Positions 16,162-24,474 of a stretch of DNA of 49,413 nucleotides are shown here, piece by piece (the stretch's first letter is position 1; each line of letters starts with the position of its first letter). Source of the stretch: an uncultured Collinsella sp. (GTDB lineage: Bacteria; Actinomycetota; Coriobacteriia; Coriobacteriales; Coriobacteriaceae); the NCBI GenBank assembly GCA_902470345.1, contig CABRGB010000007.1, positions 1 to 49,413 on the forward strand, written 5' to 3'. The notes below the pieces were generated by a model. It was not told the DNA's origin. It did no database searches and saw nothing but the letters and a program-made list of their open reading frames with translations. The position numbers and the translations under genes are program-made.

Positions 16162-17943
16162 ATGCTGCTTACGCAAACGACAACGCCCGAGGACGTCAAG
16201 GCTCTTAATCGCGCCGAGCTCCCGCAGCTCTGCGACGAGATTCGCCACGCCATCCTCGAAAGCTCCGCCGCTGTCGGCGGACACGTTGCCCCCAACCTGG
16301 GCGTCGTTGAGCTCACGGTCGCGCTCCATCGCGTGTTTAACTCCCCCATCGACAAAATTGTCTTTGACGTGTCGCACCAGACCTACGCCCACAAGGCGCT
16401 GACTGGGCGCGCGTACACTTATATCGATCCGGAGCGTTATGGTGAGGCTTCTGGCTTTGCCAATCCCAACGAGTCCGAGCACGACCTGTTCGCCATGGGC
16501 CACACCTCGACCTCGGTGAGCTTGGGCTGCGGCCTTGCCCACGCGCGCGACCTGGCGGGCGACACGTATAACGTCATTACTGTTATTGGCGACGGTTCGC
16601 TTTCGGGCGGCCTGGCGTTTGAGGGCTTTAACAATGCCGCCGAGCTCGACAGCAACTTGATCATTATCGTCAACGATAACGACCAGTCCATTGCCGAAAA
16701 CCACGGTGGCCTCTATCGCAATCTGGCCGAGCTGCGCGCCAGCAACGGCACCTGTGAGCGCAACGTTTTCCGCGCGCTGGGGCTCGACTATCGCTACCTG
16801 GACGCCGGTAACGATGTCCAAGCGCTGGTCGATACGCTGCAGGAGCTGCGCGATATCGATCACCCCATCGTGCTGCATGTCTCCACCGCCAAGGGCAAGG
16901 GCTTTGAGCCAGCCCAGAGCGACCCCGAGCACTGGCATCATGTGGGGCCCTTCGATATGGCAACCGGCCGCAAACTTTGCCCGGGCCACCCGAGCGAGCC
17001 CGCACCGCGCACCTATGCCGATATTACGGGCGAGGCACTCAACGCCGCTATTGCGAACGACCCGCAGGTTGTCGCTATCACGGCTGCCACACCCTATATC
17101 ATGGGCTTTACGCCCGAGCTTCGCGCCGCGGCAGACAAGCAGTTTGTCGACGTGGGCATTGCCGAAGAGCACGCCGTGACCTTTGCCACCGCGCTTGCGC
17201 GCTCGGGCGCCAAGCCAGTCTTTGGTGTGTACGGCACGTTTTTGCAGCGCGCCTACGACGAACTGTGGCACGACCTGTGCCTCAACGATGCCCCCGCAAC
17301 CATCTTGGTGTTTGGCGCGTCGATCTTTGGCACCACATCCGAGACGCACCTCTCGTTCTTCGATATTTCCATGCTGGGCGCTCTTCCCAACATGCGCTAC
17401 CTAGTGCCGGCCTGCATGGAGGAATATCTGTCCATGCTGAGCTGGTCGCTCGACCACCGCGAGCATCCCGCGGCAATCCGCGTACCGGGCATCGGCCTGG
17501 TGAGCCGTCCCGATCTGGCGCCCGCCGAGGACACCGACTACAGCGCCGTTCGCTACAACGTGGTGCGTCAGGGCCGCGACGTTGCCGTGCTCGCACTTGG
17601 CGATTTCTTTGAGCTGGGCGAGCGCGTGGCAAACCGCTTGGCTGCCGAGTACGGTATCGAGGCCACGCTCGTCAATCCGCGCTTCGCAACCGAGCTTGAC
17701 CGCGAGTTCCTCGACAGTCTTGCCGCCGAGCATCGCGTTGTCGTCACCCTCGAGGACGGCATCTTGGACGGCGGCTGGGGCGAGCGCGTGGCATGTTATT
17801 TGGCCTGCACGCCGTTACGCACGCGCACCTTCGGCATCGCCAAGGGCTTCCCCGACCGCTACGATCCCAACGAGCTGCTCACTCAGAACGGCATGACGGT
17901 CGAGAACATGGCCGCCGAAGCCGTAAGGCTACTCAACGAGTAA
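16162..17943 (+). CDS. 1-deoxy-D-xylulose-5-phosphate synthase-like, thiamine diphosphate enzyme
   Basis: Encodes 593 residues, slightly short for DXS (~620-640). Clear family motifs are GGHVAPNLGVVELTVALH (39-56, His41), GHTSTSVSLGCGLA (113-126), the ThDP-binding GDGSLSGG..NN (143-158), NDNDQSIAENHGG, KGKGFEPAQSDPEHWH, and DVGIAEEHAVT (~330) with the catalytic Glu. However, the canonical DRAGxVGxDGxTHxGxFD block is replaced by FGASIFGTTSETHLSFFD (~384-401) and RYPRG by RVPGIG. Residues corresponding to phosphate-anchoring arginines of true DXS are therefore absent. DXS condenses pyruvate and glyceraldehyde-3-phosphate for isoprenoids; here acceptor use is uncertain. A strong terminator follows directly. 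Confidence 0.8.
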   Translation: MLLTQTTTPEDVKALNRAELPQLCDEIRHAILESSAAVGGHVAPNLGVVELTVALHRVFNSPIDKIVFDVSHQTYAHKALTGRAYTYIDPERYGEASGFANPNESEHDLFAMGHTSTSVSLGCGLAHARDLAGDTYNVITVIGDGSLSGGLAFEGFNNAAELDSNLIIIVNDNDQSIAENHGGLYRNLAELRASNGTCERNVFRALGLDYRYLDAGNDVQALVDTLQELRDIDHPIVLHVSTAKGKGFEPAQSDPEHWHHVGPFDMATGRKLCPGHPSEPAPRTYADITGEALNAAIANDPQVVAITAATPYIMGFTPELRAAADKQFVDVGIAEEHAVTFATALARSGAKPVFGVYGTFLQRAYDELWHDLCLNDAPATILVFGASIFGTTSETHLSFFDISMLGALPNMRYLVPACMEEYLSMLSWSLDHREHPAAIRVPGIGLVSRPDLAPAEDTDYSAVRYNVVRQGRDVAVLALGDFFELGERVANRLAAEYGIEATLVNPRFATELDREFLDSLAAEHRVVVTLEDGILDGGWGERVACYLACTPLRTRTFGIAKGFPDRYDPNELLTQNGMTVENMAAEAVRLLNE

Positions 17944-17984
17944 GAAAACCTCCGCAAGGGAAGCACCCCTGCGGAGGTTTTTGT
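17944..17984 (+). terminator. Terminator of the DXS-like gene
   Basis: Arms AAAACCTCCGCA and TGCGGAGGTTTTT with a 13-base loop, ending in TTTTTG, directly after the TAA. Confidence 0.93.
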
Positions 17985-17997
17985 TTTCACAGCTCAA

Positions 17998-18220
17998 TTG
18001 TCTCGATCTGTAACATCTAGGGCCCGAATTCCCGTCTAACTGTTACAGATCGAGACAAACCGTCTTTGCCCCTGTTGTTTGTCTCGATCTGTAACAGATA
18101 GAGACCTTTTGGCCGTCCAGATGTTACAGGTTGAGACATTCGAATTCCCCTAAGGAGATAATCTCGATCTGTAACAGTCACTCGGCAAAAACGGCTGCAG
18201 ATGTTACAGATCGAGACAAA
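17998..18220. repeat. Family C: cluster of three inverted pairs of an ~18-bp motif
   Basis: The motif GTCTCGATCTGTAACA occurs three times forward and three times inverted, alternating: 17998-18015/18041-18058 (18 bp perfect), 18078-18096/18122-18138 (two mismatches) and 18161-18176/18202-18220. Loops are 25 bp and differ in sequence. The cluster fills the space between the converging DXS-like and alcohol dehydrogenase genes. Unequal spacing, inverted orientation and short unlike spacers argue against CRISPR. Confidence 0.92.
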
Positions 18221-18232
18221 GCAGCAAGGCAA

Positions 18233-19435
18233 TTAGCAGTAGCTGTTCTTGAGGATTTCGACGACGTCGGGGTCGGTCAGTGTTACGGGGTCGTGGCTAA
18301 ACAGGACGCCGTTGGTCGTCAGAGCGTTGTGCGCGATGGCCGGCAGCTCTTCGACTGTAATCCCCCACTCGCTCATGGCGAGGTCTGCCACATGGCAAGC
18401 CTCCATCAGGCGCGTTAGCTCAACCACAAAATCGTGCGGATCATCCGCGGCGGCATTACCCATCAGACGCGCCATGTCGATATAGCGCTCGGGTGCGGCA
18501 CCGTGATCGATCATCCACGTGTGATAGGCACGGGCGATCATAATGAGACCGGCACCGTGCGGCAGGTCGTGATGATGCGCGCTCATGCCGTGCTCAAGAC
18601 CGTGCGAGCCCGTGGTGCCCGAGGCATCCATGGCATAACCGCCGAGCGTGTTGGCAAACGCAAGGCTCGAGCGCGCCTCCAGGTCATCGCCATTATTGAC
18701 GCACGTGGGCAGCGCCGCGGCGGCACGGCGGATGCCTTCGCGGCAAATCATGTCACCCATGGGCGTGTTGGTATTTGAGATGTAGCACTCAACGCAATGG
18801 AACAGGGCGTCGAATCCCTGATAGGCGGTCAGATGCGCCGGGACGCTCACCATGAGCTCGGAATCGACGACCGAAAGCACCGGAAACAGACGCGGATCGC
18901 CCAGACGAAGCTTCTCGTCATTGTCCTCGCAGGACAAGACACCGCCCGCATCGACCTCGGAGCCGGTACCCGCCGTGGTGGTCACGCAAACAAGCGGCAG
19001 CGGATCGTTGGGGATCGGCAGGCCGAGTGCAGTGCCACCATTCACAAAGTCCCAGATGTCACCGGGGCATTCGTTACCCTCGGTATCGGTATGCGGGTTT
19101 GCCGCCACCGCGCAGATGCCCTTGCTGCCGTCCATGACCGAACCGCCGCCGAGCGCGAGGACAAAGTCGCAGCCATGGGTACGCGCCATCCAGCCACCTG
19201 CGTTGACGGTCTCGCGCAGCGGGTTGGGCTCAATACGGTCGAACAGCTCGTGCGCCACGCCGACGCGGTCGAGCTCCGCCTCCACGCGCTTCAGGTATCC
19301 AAAGCGCTTGACCGAGTTGCCGCCGGTGGTAACGATGAGCGCTTTGGTGCCGGGTAGCTTCTGCGCGCCCAGCTCGCTCAGCTTGCCCGCGCCAAACAAA
19401 ACCTTGGTCGGCGCGAAAAACGAATAACCGTTCAT
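18233..19435 (-). CDS. Iron-containing alcohol dehydrogenase (group III)
   Basis: Encodes 400 residues; the ATG follows AAGGAGATCGCGT. The cofactor motif GGGSVMDGSKG lies at 96-106, then TTTAGTGSEVD. Metal-site motifs are GFDALFHCVE and HGLEHGMSAHHHDLPHGAGL. This is the layout of Fe-dependent NAD(P)H alcohol dehydrogenases such as butanol and lactaldehyde reductases. It would reduce aldehydes to alcohols (or the reverse) during fermentation; the exact substrate is unknown. Its 3' end converges on the DXS-like gene across the family C repeats, and its 5' end faces the amino-acid transporter operon. Confidence 0.9.
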   Translation of the reverse strand: MNGYSFFAPTKVLFGAGKLSELGAQKLPGTKALIVTTGGNSVKRFGYLKRVEAELDRVGVAHELFDRIEPNPLRETVNAGGWMARTHGCDFVLALGGGSVMDGSKGICAVAANPHTDTEGNECPGDIWDFVNGGTALGLPIPNDPLPLVCVTTTAGTGSEVDAGGVLSCEDNDEKLRLGDPRLFPVLSVVDSELMVSVPAHLTAYQGFDALFHCVECYISNTNTPMGDMICREGIRRAAAALPTCVNNGDDLEARSSLAFANTLGGYAMDASGTTGSHGLEHGMSAHHHDLPHGAGLIMIARAYHTWMIDHGAAPERYIDMARLMGNAAADDPHDFVVELTRLMEACHVADLAMSEWGITVEELPAIAHNALTTNGVLFSHDPVTLTDPDVVEILKNSYC

Positions 19436-19474
19436 ACGCGATCTCCTTACTTATATATGTGTCGCGTTGCCGCC

Positions 19475-19480
19475 ATTATA
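19475..19480 (-). promoter_or_regulatory. Perfect -10 hexamer upstream of the alcohol dehydrogenase
   Basis: TATAAT on the minus strand, 40 bp upstream of the start codon. No good -35 lies 16-18 bp further up, so activator dependence is possible. Confidence 0.4.
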
Positions 19481-19545
19481 GCGACCGCTGCGAGCGCCCG
19501 CCCCAGCTAAAAGCTAGCGTCCCAGCTGCAATAATCGACGTTTAC

Positions 19546-19589
19546 CCAGATAAAACCTGCCAAAATAAACCTGTCCCTTTTTGGTAGGT
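19546..19589 (+). repeat. Family A palindromic repeat, copy 1
   Basis: Starts CCAGATAAAACCTGCC, has the central AAACCTGTCCC and ends TTTTTGGTAGGT. The arms ACCTGCCAAAA and TTTTTGGTAGGT pair. It lies in the divergent region between the alcohol dehydrogenase and the transporter operon, so it cannot be acting as their terminator. Confidence 0.9.
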
Positions 19590-19631
19590 AGAATAACCCA
19601 TAAGGTAAGTATGTTTCTGAGTTATTTCGTG

Positions 19632-19661
19632 TTGACCCATTTGAGCGGGATAGGGTATAAC
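19632..19661 (+). promoter_or_regulatory. Promoter of the amino-acid transporter operon
   Basis: TTGACC (19632-19637), an 18-bp spacer and TATAAC (19656-19661), each five of six to consensus, 44 bp upstream of the binding-protein start. Confidence 0.7.
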
Positions 19662-19704
19662 TCTACTCAACCGCTAGGGATTTTATTGAGAAAGGTGTTC
19701 TACC

Positions 19705-20700
19705 ATGAGCAAGAACCTCTCCCAGCAGGTCGTTCTCGACCGCCGCGGCTTCGTTGCCGCCACCTTCGCAACCGTCGCCGGCCTTGGTCTTGCCGGCTGC
19801 TCTGACACCAGCGCCGAGGCCGACAAGGGTTCCGCCGCCGGCTCCCCCAAGGGCTCCGAGGATACCGAGGTTTCCGCCACGCTCGATGCCAAGGCATTCG
19901 ACAAGCTCGTCAACGACGGCCCCAAGGCCGATGACGACGCCATCGCCGCCAGCACCTGGGCGACGGCCATCAAGGACGCCGGCGTCTTTAAGATCGGTGG
20001 CGTTCAGACCTCCACGCTCTTCTCCCTCCTCAACGAGAAAGACGGTCAGACCCGCGGCTTCGATGCCGGTATCGCACAACTCCTGTCCAACTACATTCTG
20101 GGCGAGAACAAGGTCGAGATTACCCAGGTGACCTCGGACACGCGCGAGTCTGTCCTGCAGAACGGCCAGGTCGACGCTGTCTTTGCCACCTACACCATCA
20201 CTGACGAACGCAAGAAGCTCGTCTCCTTCGCCGGCCCCTACTACTACACCCAGCAGGCCATCCTGGTGCTCGCCGATAACGACGACATCAAGAGCGTCGA
20301 CGACCTGGCCGACAAGAACGTCGCCGTCCAGTCCGGCTCCAACGGCCCTGCCATCCTGGAGGAGTTCGCCCCCAAGGCCAGCCAGCAGGAGTTCAAGACC
20401 GACGAGGAGGCCCGCCAGGCACTCCAGCAGGGTCGTGTTGACGCCTACGTCATCGACAACAACATGCAGCAGAGCGCCCTGGTCCGCGAGCCCGGCAAGT
20501 ACAAGATTGCCGGCAAGCCCTTCGGCAGCAAGGAGCCCTATGGCATCGGTCTGCCGCTCGATTCCGACGGCGTCGCCTTTGTCAACGACTTCCTTAAGAA
20601 GATCGAGGATGATGGCACCTGGACCGAGCTGTGGCAGATCTGCATCGGCGACCGTACGGGCGACACCAATGTTCCCGAGCTGCCCGAGATCGGCGCCTAG
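19705..20700 (+). CDS. Amino-acid ABC transporter substrate-binding lipoprotein (GluB-like)
   Basis: Encodes 331 residues; the ATG follows GAGAAAGGTGTTCTACC. The signal region has a twin-arginine start, DRRGFVAATFATVAG (12-26), and a lipobox LAGC with Cys32, so export may be by Tat followed by lipid anchoring. The mature part is a family 3 solute-binding domain: TRGFDAGIAQLL, VEITQVTSDTRESVLQNGQVDAVFATYTI, FAGPYYYTQQAILV, and SVDDLADKNVAVQSGS. These fit glutamate, glutamine or other polar amino-acid binding. It is the first gene of an operon with two permeases, an ATPase and an amidotransferase. A terminator after it probably makes it the most abundant product. Confidence 0.9.
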   Translation: MSKNLSQQVVLDRRGFVAATFATVAGLGLAGCSDTSAEADKGSAAGSPKGSEDTEVSATLDAKAFDKLVNDGPKADDDAIAASTWATAIKDAGVFKIGGVQTSTLFSLLNEKDGQTRGFDAGIAQLLSNYILGENKVEITQVTSDTRESVLQNGQVDAVFATYTITDERKKLVSFAGPYYYTQQAILVLADNDDIKSVDDLADKNVAVQSGSNGPAILEEFAPKASQQEFKTDEEARQALQQGRVDAYVIDNNMQQSALVREPGKYKIAGKPFGSKEPYGIGLPLDSDGVAFVNDFLKKIEDDGTWTELWQICIGDRTGDTNVPELPEIGA

Positions 20701-20788
20701 GCAACGAGCCTAGTAACAGCCGCAACGAAACCATATGGAAACGCACGATGCGCTTTATTGCGGTAAACTGTTTCCTCACAGAGTTGTC

Positions 20789-20821
20789 GGGGCTTCCGTA
20801 CACACGGAAGCCCCTTTCCTT
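20789..20821 (+). terminator. Intercistronic terminator between binding protein and permeases
   Basis: Perfect 11-bp arms GGGGCTTCCGT and ACGGAAGCCCC with a four-base loop and TTTCCTT tail. Partial read-through here would give excess binding protein over permease, a common design. Confidence 0.85.
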
Positions 20822-20838
20822 ATCGGCGGGAGGTCCGC

Positions 20839-21498
20839 ATGAGTCTCTCCGAGCTCTGGTCGCTCTATGGCCAGAACTATATCGACGCGCTGCTAGCAAC
20901 CTGGGGCATGACGCTTGAGTCGTTTGCCATCGCCATGGCACTGGCCGTCGCCGTCACCGTGATGCGCGTGTCGCCGCTCAAGCCGCTGCGCGTCTTTGGC
21001 GACCTGTATGTCCAGGTCTTCCGTAACATCCCCGGCATCGCGCTGCTCATCATCGTCGTCTATGCGCTGCCGCCGCTCAAGGTCGTCCTGCCCTACCGCA
21101 CCTGCGTTATCGTCGCCACGGTCCTTTTGGGCTCGGCCTTTGGCTCCGAGAACTTTATGAGCGGCATCAACACCGTTGGCGTCGGTCAGGTCGAAGCCGC
21201 CCGTTCGCTGGGCATGAGCTTCAGCCGCATCCTCGCCAAGATCGTGATTCCGCAGGCGCTGCGCTCGAGCGTGCTGCCCATGACCAACCTCTTTATCGCC
21301 GTCATGCTCACCACCGCGCTCGGCAGTCAGGTGCCGTTGCAACCGCAGGAGCTCACCGGTGTGGTGAGCTACATCAATACCCGCTCGCTCGGCGGCGTCG
21401 CCGCGTTCTTTATCTCGGCGCTCGGCTACCTGGGCACGGCCTTTGTGGTGAGCCATATTGGCAACTACATCGATAAGAAGGTGAGAATCCTCCGATGA
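20839..21498 (+). CDS. Amino-acid ABC transporter permease (first)
   Basis: Encodes 219 residues with about five membrane helices of the HisM/GluC type. The ATP-binding-protein contact (EAA) loop is GQVEAARSLGMSFSRILAKI, followed by VIPQALRSSVLPM. The start ATG follows GGCGGGAGGTCCGC. It would form a heterodimeric channel in the membrane with the next gene's product. The stop overlaps the next start by four bases (ATGA), a sign of translational coupling. Confidence 0.9.
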   Translation: MSLSELWSLYGQNYIDALLATWGMTLESFAIAMALAVAVTVMRVSPLKPLRVFGDLYVQVFRNIPGIALLIIVVYALPPLKVVLPYRTCVIVATVLLGSAFGSENFMSGINTVGVGQVEAARSLGMSFSRILAKIVIPQALRSSVLPMTNLFIAVMLTTALGSQVPLQPQELTGVVSYINTRSLGGVAAFFISALGYLGTAFVVSHIGNYIDKKVRILR

Positions 21499-22328
21499 GC
21501 AAGCACTCCACCTCTGTGCTCACCATGCGCGATGCGCTCTACGAGGCTCCCGGCCCCAAGATGCGCGCCAAGATTCGCATCGGCACCGCCATCTCGCTTG
21601 TTGCCGTCGCCGCGCTCGCCGCCCTGGTACTGCAGCGCTTTTATGTGACCGGCCAGCTTTCGGTCCACTATTGGTATTTCTTTACGCACCTCACCACCTG
21701 GAAGTTCCTGCTTGCCGGCTTTGAGGGCACCGTCAAGGTCGCACTCACCGCTGGCGCCATCGCGCTGGTGCTGGGCTTGACCCTCATGCTCGGCCGCACG
21801 AGCGACATTAAGCCGCTGCAGCTGGTCTGCCGTGTACTCACCGATTTCTTCCGCGGCGTACCGAGCCTGCTGTTCATCTACTTCTTCTTTTTGGTGCTGC
21901 CCCAGTACAAGATTGCGCTGCCGTCGTTTTGGATGCTCACGCTTCCCGTCGCGCTCGCTGCCGCCGGCGTACTCGCCGAGATTTTCCGTGCCGGCGTCAA
22001 CGCCGTGCCGCGCGGCCAGGTCGAAGCCGCCCAGGCACTCGGTCTCTCCAAAGCTAAAATCACCTTTAAAATCGTGTTGCCGCAGGCGATTCGGTTTATC
22101 ATTCCGTCGTTGATTTCGCAGCTCGTGGTCGTAGTCAAAGACACCACCGTCGCCTATGTGGTGAGCTACCCCGACCTCATGCAAAATGCCCGCGTGCTCA
22201 TTACCAACTACGACGCCCTCGTGTCGGTCTACCTGGTTATCGCGGTCATCTACATCCTCATCAACGTCGCGATCAACAAGGCCGCTGTCTACGTTTCGCA
22301 CAAGACCGGCGCGACCATCATCCGCTAA
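21495..22328 (+). CDS. Amino-acid ABC transporter permease (second)
   Basis: Encodes 277 residues. A ~30-residue cytoplasmic N-terminus precedes helix ISLVAVAALAALVLQRFYV and four further helices. The EAA loop reads GQVEAAQALGLSKAKITFKI then VLPQAIRFIIPSL. The extended N-terminus resembles GluD of the actinobacterial glutamate system. It overlaps the previous permease by four bases and precedes the ATPase by 36 bp. Confidence 0.9.
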   Translation: MSKHSTSVLTMRDALYEAPGPKMRAKIRIGTAISLVAVAALAALVLQRFYVTGQLSVHYWYFFTHLTTWKFLLAGFEGTVKVALTAGAIALVLGLTLMLGRTSDIKPLQLVCRVLTDFFRGVPSLLFIYFFFLVLPQYKIALPSFWMLTLPVALAAAGVLAEIFRAGVNAVPRGQVEAAQALGLSKAKITFKIVLPQAIRFIIPSLISQLVVVVKDTTVAYVVSYPDLMQNARVLITNYDALVSVYLVIAVIYILINVAINKAAVYVSHKTGATIIR

Positions 22329-22364
22329 TGCTTTACCATTTCGAGTCATAAGGAGCCGAGTACC

Positions 22365-23129
22365 ATGGCACAGAGCACCTCTTCCACCGGCAATCAGCCG
22401 CTGATCGAGCTCAGACACGTCGATAAGCACTATGGCGAGCTACACGTTCTCAACGACATCAATCTGTCGGTCGACCGCGGCGAGGTCGTCGTTGTGATCG
22501 GTCCCTCGGGCTCGGGCAAGTCGACCATGTGCCGCACCATCAACCGCCTGGAAACCATCGACTCGGGCGAGATCCTCATCGAGGGCGAACCCCTGCCGCA
22601 AGAAGGCAAGGACCTTACCCGCATGCGTGCCGAGCTGGGCATGGTGTTCCAACAGTTCAACCTGTTCGCACATATGACCGTACTGCAAAACGTCATGCTG
22701 GGGCCGGTCGATGTGCTGGGTGTCTCCAAGGACGAGGCCCGTGAGCGCGCCATGGACCTGCTGAGCCGCGTGGGCGTGGCCGAGCAGGCCGATAAGGTGC
22801 CCGCACAGCTCTCGGGCGGCCAGCAACAGCGCGTAGCCATCGCCCGCTCGCTTGCCATGCAACCCAAGGCCATGCTCTTTGACGAGCCCACGAGTGCCCT
22901 TGACCCCGAGATGATCAACGAGGTGCTCGAGGTCATGGTCCGTCTGGCCCAGCAGGGCATGACGATGATCGTCATTACGCACGAGATGAACTTTGCCCGT
23001 CGCGTGGCCGATCGCGTCGTGTTTATGGCCGACGGCCAGATCGTGGAAACCGGCACGCCCGACGAGTTCTTCGACCACCCCCAGACCAAGCGCGCCCAGG
23101 ACTTCCTCAACTCCATCAAGGGCCACTAA
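22365..23129 (+). CDS. Amino-acid ABC transporter ATP-binding protein (GlnQ/GluA-like)
   Basis: Encodes 254 residues; the ATG follows AAGGAGCCGAGTACC. Walker A is GPSGSGKST (46-54), the Q-loop is in MVFQQFNLF, the signature is LSGGQQQR (149-156), Walker B LFDEPTSALDPE (171-182), and the H-loop VITHEM. These are all intact, so the protein should drive import by ATP hydrolysis. The product is cytoplasmic and pairs with the two permeases encoded upstream. Confidence 0.94.
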   Translation: MAQSTSSTGNQPLIELRHVDKHYGELHVLNDINLSVDRGEVVVVIGPSGSGKSTMCRTINRLETIDSGEILIEGEPLPQEGKDLTRMRAELGMVFQQFNLFAHMTVLQNVMLGPVDVLGVSKDEARERAMDLLSRVGVAEQADKVPAQLSGGQQQRVAIARSLAMQPKAMLFDEPTSALDPEMINEVLEVMVRLAQQGMTMIVITHEMNFARRVADRVVFMADGQIVETGTPDEFFDHPQTKRAQDFLNSIKGH

Positions 23130-23180
23130 CCAGACCGCCCACCTACCCGCCATGCCCATCCAAACTCGAAAGTTACACCT

Positions 23181-23990
23181 ATGATCGGAACTCGTACTTC
23201 ATCGTCCTACACCCCGCACGTCGACGTCGCCCCCGCCGACCGCCCACTCATCCTCGTCGCACCGCGCTGGGAAGAGGCAGAGCCGTTTTTAACCGAGATG
23301 CTCTCCCCCAACGAGGAAATCGCAAGTGTCTTTGTCGATGCCATCCTTGCCGCTGGCGGCCTGCCGCTGCAGATGTCCATCACCGAGGACATTGAGGTCA
23401 TCCGTCATTACGTCGATATCGCCGACGGCATCGCCATTCCCGGCGGCCCCGATGTCAATCCCAAACGTTGGGGCGATGATCGACCCTACGACCCCACCCT
23501 CTGCTGCGAGATCCGCGATAGCTTTGAGTTTAAGCTGGTCGGCGAGGTGCTCCGCGCCAAAAAGCCGCTCCTTACCACCTGCCGCGGCACGCAGTTGCTC
23601 AATGTCGCCACCGGTGGCACTCTGTGCATGGACGTACCGAGTCTGGGCGCGCGCGAGGGCCGCACGCAGTGGCGCCATACCCACGTGCTCAACGACCCCG
23701 TGCATCCCGTCGAGGTCGTGCCGGGTTCGTTGTTGGAGCGCGCGGTTGGCGGGCACAGGCTGATCCAGACCAACTCGGCACACCACTGCTGCGTCGATCG
23801 TCTGGGTAAAAGCACGCGCTTGGTCGCCAAGGCAACCGACGGCGTTCCCGAGTGCATCGAAGTCGAAGGCCAGCCTTTCTGCCTGGGCGTGCAATGGCAT
23901 CCCGAGTACACCTGGCAGACGCTCGAGACCGACTTTAACCTGTGGAAGTCGTTTGTCGAGGCAGCGGCAAAGGTTAAGCAGGCTCGCTAG
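23181..23990 (+). CDS. PuuD-type class I glutamine amidotransferase / gamma-glutamyl hydrolase
   Basis: Encodes 269 residues. The nucleophile elbow is TTCRGTQLLNVATGG with Cys134. GIAIPGGPDVNPKRWG (84-99) and the C-terminal VQWHPEYTW supply the oxyanion and His-Glu parts of the triad. The family includes gamma-glutamyl-gamma-aminobutyrate hydrolase (PuuD). Position 51 bp after the transporter ATPase suggests it hydrolyses an imported gamma-glutamyl compound, which is inference. No obvious strong ribosome site precedes the ATG at 23181; translation may depend on the upstream genes. A bidirectional terminator follows. Confidence 0.85.
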   Translation: MIGTRTSSSYTPHVDVAPADRPLILVAPRWEEAEPFLTEMLSPNEEIASVFVDAILAAGGLPLQMSITEDIEVIRHYVDIADGIAIPGGPDVNPKRWGDDRPYDPTLCCEIRDSFEFKLVGEVLRAKKPLLTTCRGTQLLNVATGGTLCMDVPSLGAREGRTQWRHTHVLNDPVHPVEVVPGSLLERAVGGHRLIQTNSAHHCCVDRLGKSTRLVAKATDGVPECIEVEGQPFCLGVQWHPEYTWQTLETDFNLWKSFVEAAAKVKQAR

Positions 23991-24009
23991 TTCACGGACA
24001 GCACGACAC

Positions 24010-24054
24010 AAAAGGGCGCCCCGCCGGCCACATGGTCCGACGGGGCGCCCTTTT
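24010..24054. terminator. Bidirectional terminator
   Basis: Perfect 14-bp arms AAAAGGGCGCCCCG and CGGGGCGCCCTTTT. A T run is present on either strand, between the convergent transporter operon and HPt gene. Confidence 0.93.
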
Positions 24055-24095
24055 GCCTATACGCGGCAGGCACACAGCCCAAGGCTCGCAGCCTC

Positions 24096-24452
24096 TTATT
24101 CAGCCGCCTCGCGCAGGGCCGACATCGTAGCCGCATATTGCTGCTGCAACGCATGCATTCCCTCGCGAGCGCCGTCAACGGCATCGGCGCCACGCAGCGC
24201 TTCGGTTACCACGACCGCCGGCTCGTACAGATTATCGAATCCCAGGTTCTGGCTCACGCCCTTGAGTGTGTGCGCCGCCATAAACGCACCCTTGGCGTCT
24301 CCTGCCGCCATGGCAGCCTCCAGCTTGTCCATGCTCTCGTCATCTAAAAACTTGAGGGCAAAGCGGGCAAGCATTTCCTCGCCCATCAGCCGAGCGCACG
24401 CGTCATCATAATTGGCGCCAATCTTCTCATACGCCTCACGCATGGAAATCAT
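24096..24452 (-). CDS. HPt (histidine phosphotransfer) domain protein
   Basis: Encodes 118 residues, essentially one HPt four-helix domain. The phosphoacceptor is His61 in FMAAHTLKGVSQNLG. The ATG follows AAAGGAGTTTAACCC. HPt proteins relay phosphate between receiver domains in the cytoplasm. It lies 22 bp downstream of a gene with a receiver domain, so the two are probably co-transcribed and exchange phosphate. No histidine kinase gene is present nearby. Confidence 0.88.
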   Translation of the reverse strand: MISMREAYEKIGANYDDACARLMGEEMLARFALKFLDDESMDKLEAAMAAGDAKGAFMAAHTLKGVSQNLGFDNLYEPAVVVTEALRGADAVDGAREGMHALQQQYAATMSALREAAE

Positions 24453-24474
24453 GGGTTAAACTCCTTTGGTCAAA

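Noticed and set aside
17998..18220. Possible CRISPR array
   Set aside because: The repeats alternate in orientation and spacing between successive units is uneven; CRISPR repeats are direct with uniform spacers. No cas genes are present in the window.
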